Source: Avena insularis
Taxonomy: Eukaryota; Streptophyta; Magnoliopsida; Poales; Poaceae
DNA: 64,000 bases
NCBI GenBank assembly: GCA_023614405.1
Contig: CM042685.1
Coordinates: 84,248,684 to 84,312,683, forward strand
Direction: 5' to 3'
Shown: positions 47,094 through 57,205 of the stretch, in pieces
Numbering within the stretch: position 1 is the first letter of the stretch
How the letters are laid out: each line of letters starts with the position of its first letter
The notes under the pieces: model-generated
Database searches by the model: none
Seen by the model: the letters and a program-made list of their open reading frames with translations, nothing else
Told to the model about the DNA's origin: nothing
Translations under genes and position numbers: made by a program

Positions 47094-47614
47094 TGTCATA
47101 CAGATTGACCAGTGATCCTATTAGTTTTGTCCCTATCTTTCATAGCGAGTCAACCCGGTAGTAATCCTTCCAACAATGCCAATGGACGTCACCTGAAGAA
47201 GAGGAACGAATCCAGCAAGTAACATGATGAAGATAACCAACCTCAAACCTGAGCACGACAATCCTTGATGAACACAAGAACCTCCTCAACAATCTCTATA
47301 ATAATCTAATAAACGGTATCGCCATCCCCGGAGGGATGATACATGGTGGAGCACAATATAGTTTTAGACTAAACAGTTGAACTCCATAAACCTTAACTCG
47401 ACCAGCTCCTTTTATGAGGGCTGGGGTGCCCCACTAGTTGGTCCGCGACTCGACTTGGTTGGACACACCCAAACCAAGCCCACACACATAATAAAACTTA
47501 ATTGGCCCACGACATGACCAGGACTAATAAAATCTAATTATTAAATTACAAAGACACACCTAGCTTGGTGGAGCCCTGAAATTGGGTTGCACCTCCTCCG
47601 TCGTGCCCATATCA
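47094..47614 (-). repeat. 5' LTR of element C (521 bp)
   Basis: Plus strand TGTCATACAG...CCCATATCA, so the minus strand starts TGATATGGGC and ends TATGACA. Confidence 0.88.
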
Positions 47615-47619
47615 CCTAG

Positions 47620-47997
47620 TATCATCACTAACCCAACAATGAAACTGCTTTGAAAAAAATAAAATGTATCCTATAAAACCGCACCTACATGAACTATTCA
47701 GGTAGGTACTATAAGGCTGAACATCCAGAATGCCTCAACTGACTGAATTACTTATGACTCATCCTCTATGCCTCCTAACAAACATGCGGCTACCATGACG
47801 ACACCAATACTATTTATCTCCTTAATCGCGCTGCCTATCCGCTGCCGACAATGGCGCTCCTCACCAGGGCGGTCCCATGTATACCTGAGTGGGGACAGTG
47901 GTACCCTCTCAATCTTTTGAGTTTCAGTGTAATATGTTCCTATTTAAGGATTAATTTCAAAATTTTCAAATTTATAGTAAACTAGTTGAGCGCCCGT
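47620..47997. other. Unassigned DNA, right half of the host site of element C
   Basis: 378 bp, AT-rich at its right end and ending ACTAGTTGAGCGCCCGT before an A-family LTR. No ORF or domain recognised. Confidence 0.45.
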
Positions 47998-48164
47998 TGT
48001 CGTGGTATTGCCGACGAGTACACCATGGAGGGGTCCTCATAGAGCGTGTTTAGAGTCGTGGGGTAAGGCAGAAGGTTGGAGGGTACGAGGTAACACAGCC
48101 TACCCAGGTCCAGATCCCACAATGGTGGCGGAATCCTACTCCTGCTATAAATTACTATAATGGA
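47998..48164 (-). repeat. A-family LTR fragment (167 bp)
   Basis: It starts TGTCGTGGTATTGCCGACGA and follows the A2 LTR (40494-40660) closely. It stops where element E inserted. The rest of this LTR, and perhaps a whole third A-family copy, should lie right of the window. Confidence 0.85.
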
Positions 48165-51100
48165 TGCGGTGACCCAGCATAACACTTCATGATGTAGTAC
48201 ACTATAGTCGTTGATATAACACCAATGGAACACCGTTCCATCCGCATTATATCCCTTAGAGTGGTACAACAAAAACATCGCGGGTCCAAGACAACACTTT
48301 AGATTATATATAACATATTACAAAAGATCTAGAGAACTTCCTCGAACAGTGAGGAATATTATACAGAAAGAACCAGAAAGATCCACTCGGAGTTACTTTA
48401 GAAGTGCTACTGTTAATATATGTATAAGGCTTGAAAGTACTACTATAGTATTGTTATACAGAAGTAGGTTCTAGATTCTAGGAGTTTTATTTATATTCTA
48501 TGCTTCAGCTTGTCTTCGATAGCTTCCGGTAAGGTCTTTGACTCCGTTGATCTCCCTCAGATATCTTTTCAACTCATCAAGTAACTTATTTCCTGGGAAT
48601 GCCATTGGTTTCTCCGAGATCTAGCAAGGGTTAAGAAGATACTTTGAGTACGAGCGTACTTAGCAAGTTCACTAAAGAGAAGTGTTTGATGCACTATCTA
48701 CAGCCACAGACCATAGGTCGTAGGCAATGCAAGTTTTAGTAAACATTTCTTCAAAGGTTGCTTTTATTCTAAAAAGCTATGTCCATCAGCCTTCACGGGT
48801 TTACCAGAACTTTCATGGAGTTCCTTTCCCGCAGCGTTCGCAGCTCCTTCCCGGAACAGGGAGTAACAAGTTACAGTTCTTACACTCTGCAGAGGTGCGT
48901 TGCTTTACCCATGAGAGATATTAGATTTGTTGCACATCCGAGTTATAGGCTCGTTCACACTTCCTTGGTATGAGGCCTAGACTAAGATCCAAGACAATCA
49001 CTGTCCTTCTCCACGACCCCACATACCCGACAGATTGCACATCAGGCCTAGGATAAAACTTGTTTCCATTATCAGCCTAAGGTGTACAACCCTCATAGAT
49101 ACCAGAAGCTGTGGGACGTTGAGGGATCCCACCCATAACCTGCTAACCCTCTACAAGAGGAGTTGCAACAACAGCCCGGTCATCCGTTGGCATGCGAGAG
49201 AGAGAGCCGATCCAGCTGACTTCTCCGTCCCATTCCAAATCTCATGGTTAACACATAATATACGGCGCAAGAATCACTGGCGACATTGGATGTTAAGTCC
49301 TAGATAATATGTTCCTTTACCACCGGAACTTCCATAGAAGGTTTTTACCTCATGGTAAATAACCTATAATCATATTATTATGAAAATAGTGTTTTCTGAC
49401 CTTTTTCAAATGCAGGTGATGACAACACTGGATTTGCAAAATACTTTACAGAAAATAATCAAAGGACATGAGCAAGTGTGAACTTGCCTTTTGTGATTGC
49501 AAGATTATGCACTCACGGTCTTCGAGATAATAGAAGATCCAATATCTGAAATCATCATGATTGGTCCGGTAAGGACTAATGTTTAAAGATGCAAGATGCC
49601 ATTATGCATAAATAATGCTATGCAATTTTATAATTCCCAAAGTGAAACCCTTAGCATTATAAATAAGTTGATCTTAGGTATCTTCTTTAAGATTGGGTTT
49701 ATCTTTAAGTTTAGTTCATAAGTAATGGCATTGATAAGGAACGTAAGTGTTAACAATCCAAAATATACAAGTACGGATATAGTAATGTGATTATGATATA
49801 TTGTTATCTGGTGACTAGGATAAAAAGTCCTTGGGTTGAGTTCTTAAGAGCTGAAGGAACTATTATAGATTTGTTTGTGTGAAGTGACAAAAATAATAAC
49901 ATTTGAAGAAACTAGTGTTTAGTTAAAGTTAATCAGTCTTGAGGGTTATTAGGTTTTACATTAGGATTGGTGATGGTTATGAATAATGTTAAGTTATCAT
50001 ATTTTAATTGATGGTACAAGTGACCAAAGTTAACTTTAGAAACATGAATAAACTTCAAATGAGATGTTTATGATTGTTTGGACCAAAGTTAACTATAAAA
50101 ATAGAAATGAATTTAAAGATATAATGAGTTTTAGAATATCATCTAGTTTTAGGGTTTTGACAAATATGATTATGGATGATCCTTTTTAATGTAAGTAAAA
50201 GATGAATTTATAACATGCATATTATTCATGGGAGCATAATTAGATGATCTTATAAATTTGTTAGAGTTTAGAATCATTTTAAGAGTGGTTAAAAGATGAA
50301 GATTATTCACCATCTTATACATGAGTGATATATAATATTTATTTAAAAGGAGTTTTATTTGAATTTAAGATTTAATAAGAGTATTTAAAAGTTAATAGTT
50401 ATACTTAAGTTTTATTTTGACTTATGATTATGGAAATAGACTTAATAATTAAATTTATAGGATTTAGTGTTTTTACTAAGAAATGTGATTATTTCTTTCT
50501 TAGTAAATAATTTTGGAGAATTAACAAAGTGGTTATTTTATTTTAGTAAAATAAGTAAATGAGTTTTTATTTATAGTAAATGAATATAGTATTTTTCTAG
50601 TAAAATATATTTATTCTAGATATTAAAAATGAATTTTATTTATTTTTAAGTATTACCTTTATTTTTATAAATTTTTTCAAAGAACTAAGTGTTTTTAAAT
50701 ATTTGATTTATATTTTATTTGTAAAACTCTGAGTTAGTATTTTTATAAAATAGTAGAGTTATTTTTATACAAAAAATGATTTTTATTTATTTTTAGGAGT
50801 TTTTCTTATTTTATGAAATTTTACTCTCGGTTTAATGATGTTAATATTTATGTACTTTATATTTATTTTAAATAAATAAAGTTATATTTTTATTAGATAG
50901 ATCTTATTTTTATGATAATTTTAACATATTAAATGTATTTTTATGTTTTTTCTACAATTTTCTATACCTAAAAATGTTTAGAAGTTATTTTGGTAATTTA
51001 TTTATTTTACTTTTATTTCATTTCTTATCCTAATTAACTTGGGCTGTTTGGTTGGGCACATGGGCCAGCCTGGCTCTTTTAGGTTGGCCCAGTTTGGGAT

Positions 51101-52749
51101 TGGATCCAACCATCACACCCTTGGCCCTTCTCTCTTCCTCCCTGCACCCAGGGCACTCCACGCACGCCCCTGACCTTGACTCCCCTCTCTGGTTCGTCTG
51201 CCTCACCCGCACATGCCGTCGCCGCTCTCACCGGCCAAATCCGACGCCATTGGTTGCTACCGTGTGCTGGCGCTGGCTAGCTACTGCCTCCTCTTCCTTC
51301 CTCCTATCTGATTTGATTCAATCACGACCTCGCATGCATCTGGCCGAAACCCTAATGCCGCACTAGTACGACAGTTGTCAATCCTGGTGGTGCAGCTATT
51401 TGGCTACGACACTCACCGCACTACAGATGTTGCTAGGACGGCTTGGCGCGGTGTAGGTTCTTCCGTGCCCACCGTGCTCTCCCCTTGTACTTACTGTGAT
51501 GCTTCCTGGTGTTGACAACACTACATAGCTGCATGTATGTGTAAGCTGCTTATAGGTGGGGCCCTTTTTGGTACAAGATGGCAAGTTACCTTTCCCCTCT
51601 TCTTTGTGCAAGCTACGATTGTTGTGTATAACTATCTCTATTCCTTTATTTCCTTATTGCCAAGTGGATTTACTAAGGTTGGTAATGCCATCTAGCTCGT
51701 CCTGGGCTGAGGACCTTATTGGCTTAAACATAATCTGTTTAGTTGATTTAATGCTAAACATGATTATTCTTTTTATTATTGTTGCCTCTTTCTTTCTAAT
51801 TGATTTTAGCTAGGCTTAAGAGGGTGTCATAGCATGCTAGTTGTTGCCTAATAATACAAATGATCATATTTGTGCTGGTTTCTTTGGACATTAACTTTGC
51901 CTCTCATACTCAAGTGTATAGCTCACAGATCAAAATTTCTAATTATGGTCTATATTGGGTGGTACCCTCTTAGGTCATTAGTGGATTTTGGTAGTTCTTA
52001 CCAAAATCCCTAAGCTATTTTCATATATTAAATTGCCTCATATATGGTGGGGCAAATATTTTAACATTAAAACAATGTTTCTTCTCTATTGTTTATTTTA
52101 CATGAATGAAGATCAAGAAGAAGAAAAGAAGCTTAGTTAGATTTTATTTTTAATCTTGTTGTAATTTCCTTTTTATTCAAATGTGTAAAGATTTTGTATT
52201 ATTATTGTGATTGTAAATATCGAACTATTTATTTATTAATTCTTCCTTTGTAAATCCTAATTGTAAAGACAATGTCATATATATTTTGTTGTAATAAAGA
52301 ATTATTATTTTTATTTCAATAATGTAATTCTTTTTTCTACTTATTTGTTTCCTGATACTTTACTTTTATTTATATATTGTAAAGTAATACTATAAGTATA
52401 TATATTTATATTAATAAAGAATCCTCTTTATATTATTTATGTAATCATTTTATTTGAAGTTATTAAATATTTCCAATTTCCATTTGTGAATTTTATAAAT
52501 TCATTTGAATTTCATATTTGAAAATCAAATATATGCTTGAACAAATTTTCCCCGAAACACAAAATTCTACAAAGGTCATGTCGAAATCTATCGCACTTGC
52601 TCCGAAGTTTCCTTCAGTATAAGAGAGATCCCGATCCCTTTATAGCTCTTTTAGTTTTGCGCGAAAATTCCCTGGATTTTCTTATGCATGAATGCAATGC
52701 ACAAACTTGTGTCCTCTCTATTTCTAGGTGCTACTCCTAGGATGTTACA
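48165..52749 (-). repeat. 3' LTR of element E (4585 bp)
   Basis: The minus strand starts TGTAACATCC after a polypurine tract and ends GGGTCACCGCA. The first 460 bp on the plus strand match 55814-56281. Much of 49600-51000 and 52100-52550 is very AT-rich. 51050-51400 is GC-richer. No gene is seen. Confidence 0.85.
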
Positions 52750-52765
52750 GACTCTCCCCCTTAAA
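52750..52765 (-). other. Polypurine tract of element E
   Basis: Minus-strand TTTAAGGGGGAGAGTC directly before the 3' LTR start TGTAACATCC. Confidence 0.82.
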
Positions 52766-53479
52766 ATAAACTTCGTCCTTGAAGTTCACACCCTCTTACG
52801 TTTCCGAAGATAAAATTGACTTCTTCAGATCCTGGTGACTCTTTTAAATCCGAGAGGAAGATAATTGTTGTATCTTCATTCAAGATTTTCCTTGGATCCT
52901 CTTCTGATTTGAAATGAGCCAACTTCTAATCCCATTTGATATATAAACTTCTTTTGAATCTAGCACTTCTGCCCTGATCAGATCCTCTGGAGTGTTTTCA
53001 GATTAGGACATCTATTCAAGAAGTGTCTAAGTTTTTAGAAAGTCTCCTTAAGGTAAGATCCTGGTTTATACTTTGGCTAAATATAGCTTGACTCTATTAT
53101 TCATCTATTTATGGTATACTTAGTCCTTATGGCTTACTTTTTAAGAATGTTTTGGCTTTCCCTAAACCTTACTCCAGATCTCAACTCTTGATGCTTCATT
53201 ATTCACTCTCCCCCTTGAGATTTTCTAATGGTCTTATGAGGAACAGATGGTTTCCACCCACATACTTGGGAAATAGCGGTGAAAAATCTCTAACTCCTTA
53301 AGTGCATGTATAAGATAACTTATATCATTTAATAATGCCTTGACTTACCAATTGCTTTGTTGTGGTTGCTGCTGTTATTGACTTCATTTAGAGTTTCATG
53401 CTTCTGTTTTCCTAAAGATGTACCTTATTCACATACACCCTCTTTTGATGGTAATTTGGTGGATGTTATGTCTCTTCCC
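52766..53479. other. Interior of element E without a recognisable gene
   Basis: About 710 bp between the last zinc knuckle and the polypurine tract. No protease, RT or integrase motif on either strand. In a full Gypsy element pol would lie here. Confidence 0.6.
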
Positions 53480-54680
53480 ACTGATGTTCCACAATCCTCC
53501 TGCTGTTCTGGACAACATGATTTCTTGTGTCCTAGAATTCCACACTTGTTACATTTTCCCTGAAATGCTCCTCCATTCCTTTCTCCAATTGGATTAGGCT
53601 AAATATTTTGAGTAGATGATAACCCCATTATTGGTTCTATTACTCATGTTGTTGATCCATGAGTTAACTGTGGTTTTAAGCAGTTCTTTTCCATGTGTCC
53701 TGATTCTCCACATTGATAACATACTATCTTAGGTTTTGGACACTCATTTAAAACGTGGCCCCGAGTTCCACAGTTGTGACATATCTTCTCTGTTTTGTAT
53801 GTCATATGTGGATCCAGACAATTCTTAATCATATGTCCTCGGACCTGACCTGTTGTGGTCTGTTCTTGAATTCTCTTTTTCTTTCCTTCAAGTGCATCAA
53901 TCTCATAATCTACTGATATATGTGCAATATCCACCAATTCCTGGAACTCCTTTGCATGCACAATACTGAGCTGCATCTTCATAATTGCTTTTAGTCCTTT
54001 CATGAACTTCTTTTGTTGTTTCGCCTCCCTATTTACTTTCTCACTAATGTACTTGGATAAAGGATTAAACTCTCGTACATGTTTCATGACTGGAAGATTC
54101 TTTTTCTCTAAGGCTTCATTATTCTTCCTTTTCCCATTGTTTCGATGAACAAATTATTCTCGAAACCTTTTTTTAACTCAGCCCAGGTATTGACACCTTC
54201 TTCCGGGATCACAAACTTGGAATTCTCCCAACACGTGGCTACGGTTCCGGTCAATAGATAAGTTGCATAGCGCACCTTTTCTTCATCCTTGCATCCCACA
54301 CTTTTAAGCTTACATGATGTATCCATTAACCAATTATCCGCCTCCATAGGTTCTTCAACCATGGAAAAACTCCAGGGTTTGGTTTCTAAGAATTCTACTA
54401 GTTTAACCCTTGGATGTAATTCCTTGAATTACTTCTCTTGCCTAACCTTTAATGTCTCCTAATAAAACTGGTTCTGCCTCTCTGTTTCAACCTTTATTCC
54501 TTCTTCCATACTCCTCATATACTGAAGAACCTCCTCTTTGATGGTTAAATACGGCTTTTGACTTGATCCTTCCTTCAGAATTGCCTGGTTAGCCTCCTTT
54601 TGTTGTATCACCAACATCTCATGAGCCTTCATCTTTCCAACATTAAAATTATAATTCGCCTCTCCCTCAGGCGAACCCAT
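53480..54680 (-). pseudogene. Element E gag with three CCHC zinc knuckles
   Basis: Frames 54680-54459, 54362-54108 and 54087-53644 form a damaged Gypsy gag: EADNWLMDTSCKLKSVGCKD, VRYATYLLTGTVATCWENSK, then knuckles CHNCGTRGHVLNEC and CYQCGESGHMEKNC. A third knuckle-like CNKCGILGHKKSCC lies further on at about 53500-53545 in the same direction. At least three stops or shifts separate the pieces. Confidence 0.78.
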
Positions 54681-55798
54681 TTTCCCTTCTACACCTGTAC
54701 ATCAAGTAACGACTCCATGAAACATCATGCATATGCCCATAAAGTTCAAACTTCATGCACAGACCTAGTCACACAATAAAATCCAACAAATCCAAATATT
54801 ACCTCTAGCAAACATACATCAAAATCCTATAGAAACTGTACTTCGAGTAAAACATCTCTTATACATAGGCTTTGATGTTATACCCTACCATTATTAATAC
54901 ATATTAGTGTATGGACTTTTATCGTTATATACCTATTTGTACGGCTCATAATGTTCTTTATCTCCTAGATTACACCATTTGCCCATTTGAAACGAAATAA
55001 GTTTTGGCAAAATTTGACCCGACTCTAGAGATGGTTGATTAATTCACTCTATAACTGGTTATAACTTAATTATCCTTGGAGTTACATACTAAACATCATC
55101 CTCACATTTCTACCCTTTGTTTCTAACCTTTACTTTCCTAAGCACATTTATTATAACAACGAATAATTCTCAAGTTTAAACTAGTTTTATAACCTATATA
55201 GATCTACTTGTACTACAAGAATACTGTATTTTCATTCATGCCACTATGGATTTGGCATATTCCATGGGGTTAGATAAGTATAACCCTATTTGTTACTCTC
55301 TATAAGATTCTATTCTCCATGGAATAGCTTTGAGTTAACTAAACATCAGTTACTATCCCTATAGTAACATGTTGTTTAAGATTTTGGGGCATACTCCCCT
55401 GGTATTTACCACTAGTATAAAGATAATAACAAAGTTTTACTTCATTTCATGGCTTCTCTTAGTAAGATAGCACCATGATTAACTACTCCCTTATGAGGTA
55501 CTCTGACTTGGTGATATGCTACTTTAATTTAGTGATATTATAGAATAGTCTACTAGAAGATATATTGCCTACTTACGAAATACTAGATACGTACTTCCTA
55601 CTACAAATAGTAGATAGGTAACCATTCTATAAGGAAAATAACCCAAAAATTCCACTAAGGTGTGACAAGGTTATTCTCAAGTGAATATTCATCACTTGTA
55701 TAAGGAAATATGGTGTAGATAAGATGGCTTCCTATAGTCACTATCCAACCTACAGGTTCTACCCATTTACTAGGTTTCCAACCTAAGGTCAAAGCATA
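54681..55798. other. 5' untranslated leader of element E
   Basis: About 1.1 kb of AT-rich sequence between PBS and gag. No ORF with known motifs. Confidence 0.55.
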
Positions 55799-55811
55799 GG
55801 CTCTGATACCA
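55799..55811 (-). other. Primer binding site of element E
   Basis: Minus-strand TGGTATCAGAGCC, two bases from the 5' LTR end (55814). Confidence 0.85.
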
Positions 55812-55813
55812 AC

Positions 55814-56281
55814 TGTGGTGACCCAGCATACCACTACATGATGTAGTACACTATAGTCATTGACATAACACCAATGGAACACCGTTCCATCCACATTATA
55901 TTCCTCAGAGTGGTACAACAGAAACATCGCGGGTCCAAGACAACACTTTAGATTACATATAACATATTACAAAAGATCCAGAGAACTTCCTCAAACAGTG
56001 AGGAATATTATATAGAAAGAACCAGAAATATCCACTCGGAGTTACTTTAGAAGTACTACTATTAATATATGTATAAGGCTTGAAAGTACTACTATAGTAT
56101 TGTTCTATAGAAGTAGGTTCTAGATTCTAGGAGTTTTATTTATATTCTACGCTTCAGCTTGTCTTTGATAGCTTCTGGTAAGGTCTTCGACTCTGTTGAT
56201 CTCCCTCAGATATCTTCAACTCATCAAGTAACTTATTTCCTGGGAACGCCATTGGTTTATCCGATATCTAGCAAGGGTTAA
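55814..56281 (-). repeat. 5' LTR of element E, truncated by element F
   Basis: It matches 48165-48630 with a few percent differences and then stops at the F insertion. The remainder should continue on the far side of F. Confidence 0.85.
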
Positions 56282-56766
56282 TGTCGTGGGAATGGTCACG
56301 GCAGATGCTGCAATCGGCAGCGAGTAGTAGAACGAGGGGCAAGGGCGGCCAGCCATCTGCGGTGCGAGATGAGGGCGGAGACTCAGGGTTTTACCCAGGT
56401 TCGGCCCCCCGGAGGGTAAAGACCTACTCCTGCTAGATTGTATTATGGAGGTGGTACAATGGGCGAGCTCGACGGCTAGGCGGCGAGTCGCTTGGGGGTA
56501 TGATGGAACGTATCTCTACTCGCCCTCCAGGGAGGTTTATATAGGCTCACCTCCCCTAGGGTTTACATATCTCAACCGATTCAGTTAAAGCTTCGGTGCT
56601 CGTTTAACCTAATCCGACTGGGCCTATCTACTCGCTTGGGCCTTCAGCTTCCAGTCGCTTGGTTCCTCGCTGGGCTTCAATCCAGTCGCCGTCTTGCAGG
56701 CCCACTCGCCAATTCTTGGGCGGTCGAAGCGGCTCATTGGTATACCCGGTAGGCACATCCCCATCA
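56282..56766 (-). repeat. 3' LTR of element F (485 bp)
   Basis: Plus strand TGTCGTGGGA...CCCCATCA; the minus strand starts TGATGGGGATGTGCCTACC. A minus-strand TATA box lies at 56536-56543. The partner LTR is outside the window. The TGTCGTGG end is shared with the A family. Confidence 0.85.
56536..56543 (-). promoter_or_regulatory. TATA box in the LTR of F
   Basis: Minus-strand TATATAAA in the context CCTATATAAACC. Confidence 0.6.
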
Positions 56767-56785
56767 GTATTCCCCGAGGCCGGCG
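56767..56785 (-). other. Probable polypurine tract of element F
   Basis: The minus strand reads CCTCGGGGAATAC directly before the 3' LTR start. Moderately purine-rich. Confidence 0.45.
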
Positions 56786-57071
56786 TCGATTAGGCGTAGG
56801 TGGCTGCTGGCAGTCGGAGCATACGGCTGCTGAATAGACATCCAGTCGAATCGGCGGCGGGCTCCTGTATAAAGGAAAAAACTAGTCATACTGCTCGCGG
56901 CTTTGGCGAGTCGAGTCGGCGAAACACTGTCATAGTGGTTGGGTCGGCGAGCCGAGTGGCTGAAGTTGGACCGTTAAACGTGGTCAAACTAGCCGTTGGA
57001 GTAATCCAACGGTAACTTTTGGCGTAATCATCGCGCGGTAACGGTTCCCTGATTTGGCGGGTAACAACCGC

Positions 57072-57079
57072 TATATAAG
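57072..57079 (+). promoter_or_regulatory. TATA box of the F accessory gene
   Basis: TATATAAG 127 bp before the ATG at 57206, on the strand opposite to pol, suggesting the accessory gene has its own promoter. Confidence 0.6.
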
Positions 57080-57205
57080 AGGAATGACAGGCGATCAGAA
57101 ATCCACCTTCTCACCATTTCCTCCGACTGCGCACACCTTTCACCTCCCTCCGAATCGCGACCCAGCCAACCAGAAATCCTCCGAGCCCCTACAAATCTTT
57201 CCGCC

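Larger units (their letters stand above)
45396..47614 (-). mobile_element. Element C: compact non-autonomous Gypsy-like LTR element
   Basis: Only 2.2 kb, but with all end signals: LTRs 45396-45905 and 47094-47614, a tRNA-Met PBS touching the right LTR, a polypurine tract touching the left LTR, and CCTAG on both sides. The interior (about 1.19 kb) encodes only a retropepsin region and a hydrophilic tail; gag, RT, RNase H and integrase are missing. It must have moved using proteins of another element. Confidence 0.88.
48165..56281 (-). mobile_element. Element E: Gypsy-like element with gag but no visible pol, partial
   Basis: 3' LTR 48165-52749 (4585 bp), 3064-bp interior, PBS at 55799-55811, and the first 468 bp of the 5' LTR up to the insertion of F. 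The interior encodes gag with several CCHC knuckles and then about 700 bp without recognisable protease, RT or integrase. It is therefore non-autonomous, with LTRs longer than its interior. Confidence 0.82.
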
